A stretch of DNA of 64,000 bases from Takakia lepidozioides. Lineage: Eukaryota > Streptophyta > Takakiopsida > Takakiales > Takakiaceae. Within the stretch, counting starts at the first letter, position 1; each line of letters opens with the position of its first letter. This document shows, piece after piece, positions 58,019 to 64,000 of the stretch. The DNA is taken from NCBI GenBank assembly GCA_030704615.1, contig CM060731.1:22878001-22942000 (forward strand), given 5' to 3'. The translations under genes and the position numbers were made by a program. Under the pieces are notes generated by a model that saw only the letters and a program-made list of their open reading frames with translations, ran no database searches and was not told where the DNA came from.

Positions 58019-58327
58019 ATGGAACGTGATGATGCTGGAGCGTGGGATGGAGGTTTTGCAGACCTACCCACTCTTGAGCAAATGAAAGAGAAGAGGAGGA
58101 GGAGACGATACAGCTCTGACATCATCCGACATCTCTCGTCATCTCGTCGAGGAGGAGAAGCTCCCAATATTCTTGCGAGCTCGCCGTTTTTGGGAGAGAG
58201 ACGAGACGAGGAGAAGCTCGCCGTTCTTGGGAGAGTCAGCTTGGTCTTAGCAGGCCGTGTTTCAATCTCTGCCTGCTTAGCTGCACCGTGGTGGTTCGAT
58301 CTCACATTTCAATCTGACATCACCTGA
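58019..58327 (+). CDS. Hypothetical 102-residue frame inside the CACTA element
   Basis: A plus-strand open frame starts MERDDAGAWDGGFADLPTLE and continues EQMKEKRRRRRYSSD into a basic, Ser/Arg-rich region, then a hydrophobic end. It is not recognised. Its purine-rich middle (agaagaggaggaggagacg) may simply be low complexity. It could be a captured first exon placed upstream of the OSB-like exons. Confidence 0.25.
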   Translation: MERDDAGAWDGGFADLPTLEQMKEKRRRRRYSSDIIRHLSSSRRGGEAPNILASSPFLGERRDEEKLAVLGRVSLVLAGRVSISACLAAPWWFDLTFQSDIT

Positions 58328-58614
58328 CTACAGACACAAGCAGCACACACAAGAGGTCCTTTTGGGTTGATGGTCGGTCAAATCCTCCATGGGTCATGAC
58401 ACAAGGTCAAGAACAATGTGGTGAGGGCACCTTCTTCTTCAACCTATTTCAGCCTGTTTTGCCCTCTCATCAGACTCGGCCCTGAGATGCATATTGAATC
58501 CTGTAAGTTAGCTTGTTGGGCGGATCTGTGGTGGTTTAGAGTGACTTTGACAAGTTGCTGCCGATGTAGCAGCAGGAAAGTATCCAAAAATAAGTAACAG
58601 AGATGAGGAGAAGC

Positions 58615-58950
58615 TTTGGAATGAACACTTTTCCGACCCCAGTCAATGGCGGGACAATGGAGACAAAAAGGTGAATGCCTGTTGGACTACTAGAGAGAAG
58701 CAGATGCAATTCAGAATTGGAACTACTGTAATAATTAGAGTTGGGGTGTTTGCTGGAAGAACTTCACGCCGTCAGTGTCAGCTGCTTACATCAAGTATTC
58801 ATGATTTGTACACAGGCAGGGATAGCTGAAGGACCAGGGATAGAGGTCCAGATTCATCCAAGAAGGCCGGATTTCAAACACAAGATTACTTTTGATTCCC
58901 TCTGGATCAGCAGCTACAAGACATCTGCTAATGAGAAGATGGTCTGCTAA
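58615..58950 (+). pseudogene. OSB-like PDF motif, copy 1
   Basis: Two exon-like pieces: LWNEHFSDPSQWRDNGDKK (about 58,615-58,671) followed by a donor-like gtgaatg, then HPRRPDFKHKITFDSLW (about 58,850-58,912). Together they match the PDF motif of plant organellar single-stranded DNA-binding proteins (WWDxR ... PDFKHK ... LW). OSB proteins act in organelle genome recombination. The second Trp of WW is Arg here, and no OB-fold was seen. Confidence 0.6.
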
Positions 58951-59129
58951 TGACGGCACCTTCTTCAACACATTTCACCCTGTTTTTCCCTCTTATCAGA
59001 ATCGGCCCTAAATTTTCATGTTGAATTCTGCAAGTTAGCTGGTTGAGTGAACATGGGATAGTTTGGAATGACTTTGACATGATACTGCCAATGTGACAAC
59101 ATGAAAGTATCCAAAAAGAGGTAACAGAG

Positions 59130-59200
59130 ATGAGGAGAAGTTGTGGAATGAATACTTTTCTGACCCCAGTCAATGGTGGGACAACCGAGCCAAAAAGGTG
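59130..59200 (+). pseudogene. OSB-like PDF motif, copy 2 (first half)
   Basis: DEEKLWNEYFSDPSQWWDNR followed by AKK and gtgaatg: the best preserved first half of the PDF motif. The second half is absent; the sequence after the donor-like site passes into unrelated coding fragments. Confidence 0.6.
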
Positions 59201-59224
59201 AATGTCTGGCATGTTTTTGATCAC

Positions 59225-59800
59225 CAGTCATGTTGCGATCCGAGGCCCTGTTGTCTTGGGTTGACATGCAGGGCAGTGCTGAAAGTCTGGCTTTCCGCTG
59301 TAAAAATAATGAACTTTTCATATTTTGGAGGTTGTGTGACCTGGTTGGGATTGCATCTTTGAGCAAGATCTTTCTACATGTTCAAGTGTGTGCCGGTTCC
59401 TACGAAGCATTGCATCTGATGAGGCCCTCTGGTGCAGGCTGTAAGTTTTCCTTCCAAAGCATTTTGTCCCCTTGGTTTTGCTGTCTAGGACTGTGATCAT
59501 GGCATTTATGCTTCTGATCTCGGCTGCCTCTGTTGGTCAACAGAGCTAAAGACCTAGATGGTTTTGTGGATTTTTTTCGGTTCTCAGGTACATGATGATC
59601 TTGTGGTGGTGGATACATCGGTTGCAGACCAAGTGACAGCATGGCGGCGCAGCCAAAGCATGACTGACGTATATGCTGGTGATCATTGGTGCTCTGGTAG
59701 AACCTGTACGTACCATCAAATTGGTGACGTTTTCTTGTGCGAGAAGACATGTTCCTACCTATACTCAGACTTTGCCAACCTCCAATACTCAACCTTTGTG
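59225..59800 (+). pseudogene. F-box SKIP31-like fragment
   Basis: After an intron-like gap, a plus-strand frame at about 59,588-59,790 reads VADQVTAWRRSQSMTDVYAG and then RTCTYHQIGDVFLCEKTC. The C-x-Y-x-QIGDVFxCEKT pattern resembles the conserved Cys-rich motif of plant F-box protein SKIP31. The segment 59,230-59,437 (FWRLCDLVGIASLSKIFLHV) may be an upstream exon but is not identified. The match rests on one short motif. Confidence 0.4.
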
Positions 59801-59814
59801 CACGGTTTAGATTT

Positions 59815-59990
59815 TGAACACTGCCCCTGCCCTGGTGGACATGTATGCCAAATGTGGGTGCATCGAGGATGCCAAGGGAGTGTTCAACACTATGGCTGAA
59901 CGAGATGTGGTGTCGTGGAGTGCGATGCTTGCAGGGTAGGGGGTGCGGGATGGAGGCTTTGGAGACCTATGAGCAAATGATGGGGGAAGG
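59815..59990 (+). pseudogene. PPR fragment inside the CACTA element, plus strand
   Basis: One PPR unit in the orientation opposite to the flanking arrays: [36 protein letters not shown], then a stop (tag at about 59,937), and GMEALETYEQMMGEG in the next frame. It is very similar to the flanking units and was probably acquired from them or a sibling. Confidence 0.75.
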
Positions 59991-60274
59991 GGGCTCGTTC
60001 TTCAATAGCACAGCGGCTACAAGTGGGTAGATGGTCAACTGGAAACAGCAGCGGCAACAGCACAATTCATAGAATAAGGTGCTGCTAATGAAGGTACCTT
60101 CTTCAACGTATTTCACCCTGTTTTCCCCTGCTATCAGAGTCGTCCCTAAATTTTCCTGTTGAATTCTGCAAGTTAGCTCGTTGGTGGATCTATGGTGGTT
60201 TTGGAGTGATTTTGACATGTTACTGCCAATGTGGTCGACATGAAAGTATCGAAAAATAGATAACAGAGACTTGA

Positions 60275-60705
60275 GGAGAAGCTCTGGAACGAATACGTTT
60301 CCGACCTCAGTCAATGGTGGAACAATCGAGGCAAAAGGTGAATGTTTTTTGGAAGCAGACGTAAGTCAGCATAGGAACTAGTGTGATAAGTAGGGTTGGG
60401 GTGTTTGCTCAAGCAATTCTAGGCTATCATTCTCAGCTGCTAGCAGCAAGGCGAGGATGTATGCATGATTTGTGCAGGGGCATGGATAACTGAAGGAGCA
60501 TGGATAGAGTGTGGGTCCAGATTCATCCAAGAGGGCCGGATTTCAAGCTCCAGATTACCTATGATTCCCTGTGGAAGGATAGGTACAAGAAACTTGCATG
60601 GGTCGATGGTCAACTGGAAGCCGCAGCAACAGCGACACAATTGATCAAATCAGGCACTGTTAATCAAGGCACCTTCTTCAACACATTTTATCCTATTTTT
60701 CTCTC
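60275..60705 (+). pseudogene. OSB-like PDF motif, copy 3
   Basis: The first half reads LWNEYVSDLSQWWNNRGK at about 60,277-60,338. The second half reads HPRGPDFKLQITYDSLWKDR then YKKLAWVDGQLEAAATAT (about 60,525-60,650), an extension covering more of the motif's C-terminal side. PDFKHK is altered to PDFKLQ. It lies just 5' of the element's conserved 3' segment. Confidence 0.55.
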
Positions 60706-61667
60706 TTATCAGAATTGGCGGTATCAAGAAGTATTGCACTGTTTAACAGGGTCCTTGATTCTAGTAGCACCAGAACAAACTAGTACTACAACCCATGTGT
60801 GTGGGCTTGCTTATTTTTTGCTTACTGGGCCTTTTCAGGCATGGATTTTTGGACTTTGTGGCCTTTGAGGTATCCATTGGGACAGTGGTCTCATTTGGAT
60901 TTTTGTAATATAATTTACAGGGCGTGTATTCCCCTGTACTTGTCTATTTTGACTGTGATTGTGGTTGCTAGTATGCAAGAGGGGTCCATTCTGTTTTTAT
61001 ATCGGAATTTCACCATGTAATGAAGAATTTAAATCATTTAATCTATTTTATTTTATATAAAATTATTAAATTAAACAATAATACCATTTAATAAAAATTT
61101 CCAAGCTGCTATCCCCCTGTTTTTAAAAATAAAATATAAATTTAATAATTTAAAATTATAAATATAAACTATTAAGTTATTTTCAAAGAACATTCTTGAT
61201 GACACGTGGCATAAACCCTGCTCGAACTAGAATACGTGGCATTATATGACACGACATTCTTTTATCCATATTTTCACCATGTGTAAAGATAAGTAGTCAT
61301 ATATGCTAGTCATATATTCTGTCTAAGTGCCACATGTCACATCTGGAGTGCAACATGTGTTGTGACGTGTCGCTTGCGCAGTGGTGCACGTGTTCCTCTA
61401 GAGCCTCTCCATGTAGGCAACGCTCAGCAGACAATGTAGTCATATAGTTAGTCATATGTAAGTCATAAAGTTGTGACTACATCACTCTCTTATGCATGAC
61501 TCTAGGTGCCACGCACGCAGTCACGGCTATGACTTGCAAAACGCAGTCCTAAAGACTAGTCGCTATGACAGGGTTTTTTTCACTACAGAGTGATGTAGTC
61601 ATGAACGCATATAGAACTGAAAAAATAGTCATATGTGCAGTCATAAAAACGCTCATCTGTTGTAGTG

Positions 61668-61885
61668 TATCCTGCAATCATCGCACTCCACGACACAACA
61701 TCTCGTTCAGCCATACTGTCGAACACTCCCTTCATACATGTCCACAAGGGTATTGTTCTGAATGACATTTTGTACAATTGCAGGTCTGACAATGCACCCA
61801 CATTTGGCATACCTGTCCGCCATGGCACAAACGTGATGTGGTTGGGCTTCACCCCTTCATGCATCATTTGCTCATAGGTCTCCAA
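61668..61885 (-). pseudogene. PPR fragment, right side of the CACTA insertion
   Basis: Continuation of the split array: [16 protein letters not shown] lies at the junction and GVKPNHITFV lies upstream in the protein. The middle of the unit is deleted, so that DNA near 61,740 jumps from the VDMY segment to another unit. Confidence 0.75.
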
Positions 61886-61919
61886 AGCATTCGTACCACA
61901 CCCATGCTTGGTAGATCCT

Positions 61920-62110
61920 CATCTCTATTATCTGTTTTTAGATACTTTCATGCTGCCACATTGGCAGTTACTTGTCAAAGTCATTCCAAACCACCACAGA
62001 ACCACCCAACGAGCTAACTTACAGAATTCAATATGCGACTCAGGGCTGAGTCTGATGAGAGCGCAAAACAGGCTGAAATAGATCGACAAAGAAGGTGCCC
62101 TCACCACATT
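61920..62110 (-). repeat. Inverted copy of the OSB-flanking intron-like sequence
   Basis: The complement of this stretch matches the sequence upstream of PDF motif copies at 58,440-58,600, 58,960-59,120 and 60,100-60,260 (for example gcaagttagctcgttgg and gagtgattttgacatgttac). It sits between two PPR blocks, outside the CACTA element and in the opposite orientation. The OSB-like and PPR sequences were therefore already associated outside this element. Confidence 0.6.
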
Positions 62111-62142
62111 GTCCTTGCTTTTCCAGGGCTCCCAGGCTTTTT

Positions 62143-64000
62143 TTACGCTTTGCAAACACGAACAAATGTGATGTGGTTGGGCTTCACCCCTTCGCGCAGC
62201 ATTTGCTCATACATTTTGAATGCTTCTGTACCATATCCATGTTGAGCATATCCTGCAATCATTGCACTCCATGAGGGCTTCACCACTTCCCCCATCATTT
62301 GTTCATAGGTCTCCAAAGCCTCCATCACGTGCCCCTGCTGTGCATACCCTGCAAGCATCGCGTTCCACGACACCACATTTCTTTCAACCACAGTGTTGAA
62401 AACTCCCTTTGCATCCTCGATCCACCCACATTTGGCATATGTCCACCAGGGCAGTGTTCAGGATGAATCTGGTGCAATTCCAGCTTTGACGATGTCACCA
62501 TGGACCTCTTTCCCATTTTCCAGGGCTCCCAGGCTTGCACACGCATTGCAACCTTGGTACAATTCCAGCTTTGATGATGTCACCATACACCCCTTTGCCC
62601 TTTTCCAGGGCTGCCACGCTTGCACAAGCATTGCAAATGCTCACAAACGTGATGTGGTTGCATTTCACCCCTCCCCCCATCATTTGCTCATAGGTATGAT
62701 CCAAGGCCTCCATCCCGTGCCCCTGCTGTGCATACCCTGCAAGCATGGCGTTCCATGACACCAAATCTCGTTTAGCCATATTGTTGAACACTCCCTCCGC
62801 ATCCTCAATGCTCCCACATTTGGCATACATGTCCACGAGGGTATTGTTCAGAATCACATCTGTACAATTCCAGCTTTGGCGATGCAACCATGCACCTCTT
62901 TGCCCTTTTCCAGGGCTGCCAAGCTTGCACACGCACTGCAAACGCACACAAACGTGATGTGGTCGCGCTTCACCCCTTCCCCCATCATTTGCTCATAGGT
63001 CTCCAAGTCCTCCATCCCACGCCCTGCTGTGCATATCCTGCAAGCATCACGTTCCACGACAATAAATCTCGTTCAGCCATATTGTTGAACACTCCCTCTG
63101 CATCCTCAATGCTCCCACATTTGGCATATATGTCCACCAGGGCAGTGTTCAGGATCACACCTGGTATAGTTCCAGCTTTGGCGATGCAACCATGCACCTC
63201 TTTGCCATTTTCCAAGGCTGCCAGACTTGCACACGCATTGCAAATGCACACAAACGTGATGTGGTCGGGCTTCACCCCTTCCCCCATCATTTGCTCATAA
63301 GTCTCCAAAGCCTCCATCCCACGTCCCTGTTGTGAATACCCTGCAAGCATCGCGTTCCACGACACCACATCTTGTTCAGCCATTTGAAAACTCCCTTCAC
63401 ATCCTTCTTGCACCCACATTTGGCATACATGTCCACCAGGGCAGTGTTCAGGATGACATCGGGTACAAATCCAGCTTTGACGATGTCACCATGGACCTCT
63501 TTCCCCTTTTCTAGAGCTCCTAGGCTTGCACACGCATTGCAAACACAAACAAATGTGTTGCGGTTGGGCTTCACCCCTTCGCACATCAATTGCTCATAGG
63601 TCTCCAAAGCCTCCATCCCGCATACTTGCTGTGCATATCCTGCAATCGTCGCACTCCACGACACCACATCTCATTCAGCCATATTGTCGAACACTCCCTT
63701 TCCATCCTCGATGCACTCACATTTGACATACATGTCCAGCAGGACAGTGTTCAGAATGACGTCGGGTACAATTCCAGATTTGAGGATGTCACCATGGACC
63801 TCTTTGCATCTTTCCAGGGCTGCCACGCTTGCACACGCATTGCCAATGCAAACAAACGTTATGCGGTTGGGCTTCACCTCTTCGCACATCATTTGCTCAG
63901 AGGAAGTGCTGATGTAAAGATGTAAAGACCCAGTTGCATCTGTCAAAGTCCCTTTGGAGTGAAAGTAGGTGACCAAAATGATAAAACAGTAGGAGGCCAC
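62143..64000 (-). pseudogene. PPR (PLS-type) array, right part, frame-broken
   Basis: Six near-identical minus-strand units with a period of about 300 bases (100 residues). VDMYAKCG-type motifs lie near 62,430, 62,817, 63,118, 63,418 and 63,720. Each unit reads [78 protein letters not shown] and ITFVCVCNACASLGALEKG. Breaks: a TGA replacing Arg in the AERD motif (near 63,677), frame shifts near 63,385 and 63,024, and a lost G near 62,862. The frame runs off the window edge with a non-PPR end (SYCFIILVTYFHSKGTLTD). PPR proteins bind organellar RNA; this locus looks non-functional as sequenced. Confidence 0.8.

Larger units (their letters stand above)
56964..61667. mobile_element. Complete 4.7-kb CACTA (En/Spm) element, nested in the PPR array
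   Basis: The left end reads CACTACAAGAAATGAGCGTT; the complement of the right end reads CACTACAACAGATGAGCGTT. The ~28-bp inverted repeats continue TTTAGGACT against TTTATGACT. Flanks carry a 3-bp TAT duplication (56,961-56,963 and 61,668-61,670). Removing the element and one TAT restores an uninterrupted PPR sequence (tgctgtgcaTATcctgcaatc). Subterminal copies of tatgactacatcactacacg lie at 57.25-57.45 kb. No TNP2 transposase was found; the interior holds gene fragments, so it is non-autonomous. Confidence 0.92.

Noticed and set aside
63671-63680. TGA for Arg in a PPR unit as a site of U-to-C RNA editing
   Set aside because: Such editing occurs in organelle transcripts; this is nuclear DNA and the array carries frame shifts as well.

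Overview
The window is nuclear DNA from a plant. It holds intron-rich genes with GT-AG junctions, plastid-type transit peptides, plant-type PPR repeats of the PLS kind, and plant CACTA and LINE transposons. One gene is a complete IFT88, a ciliary transport protein that flowering plants and conifers lack, so the source is probably a lineage with swimming sperm. A fern or lycophyte seems likeliest; a bryophyte, cycad, Ginkgo or charophyte is possible. Species cannot be named from the sequence alone.

Layout: 1-1,841 holds a LINE remnant and an inverted repeat. 1,842-10,853 (-) is a 15-exon CEBPZ/NOC1/SLOW WALKER2 ribosome-biogenesis gene. 12,652-19,374 (+) is a 12-exon organellar alanyl-tRNA synthetase. 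21,538-23,871 (-) is a single-exon TPR+SET protein. 24,672-29,938 (+) is a 15-exon ALG1 mannosyltransferase. 32,547-39,598 (+) is IFT88. 40,457-42,045 (+) is a five-exon Bet1-type SNARE. 43,906-49,568 (+) is a seven-exon plastid-targeted VTT/DedA-like membrane protein. These are unrelated housekeeping genes, not a cluster. The exon chains given here were derived by hand from homology and splice consensus.

From about 51.4 kb onward the window is accessory DNA: a SINE-like stretch, tandem repeats, and a broken FCP1-like phosphatase reading frame joined to a TNP1 (En/Spm) transposase-type domain. It is followed by a truncated CACTA 3' end. Then comes a degenerate, highly self-similar PPR array (minus strand), split by a complete 4.7-kb CACTA element with matching terminal inverted repeats and a TAT target-site duplication. 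That element carries fragments resembling three host genes (OSB PDF motifs, a SKIP31-like Cys motif, a PPR).

The second theme is one LINE family whose 3' end is a conserved ~70-bp core plus a (TC)n tail. Its copies lie in the sense direction inside introns of three genes. In two of them the (TC)n begins directly at the 5' splice site, which raises the question of intron creation by the element.
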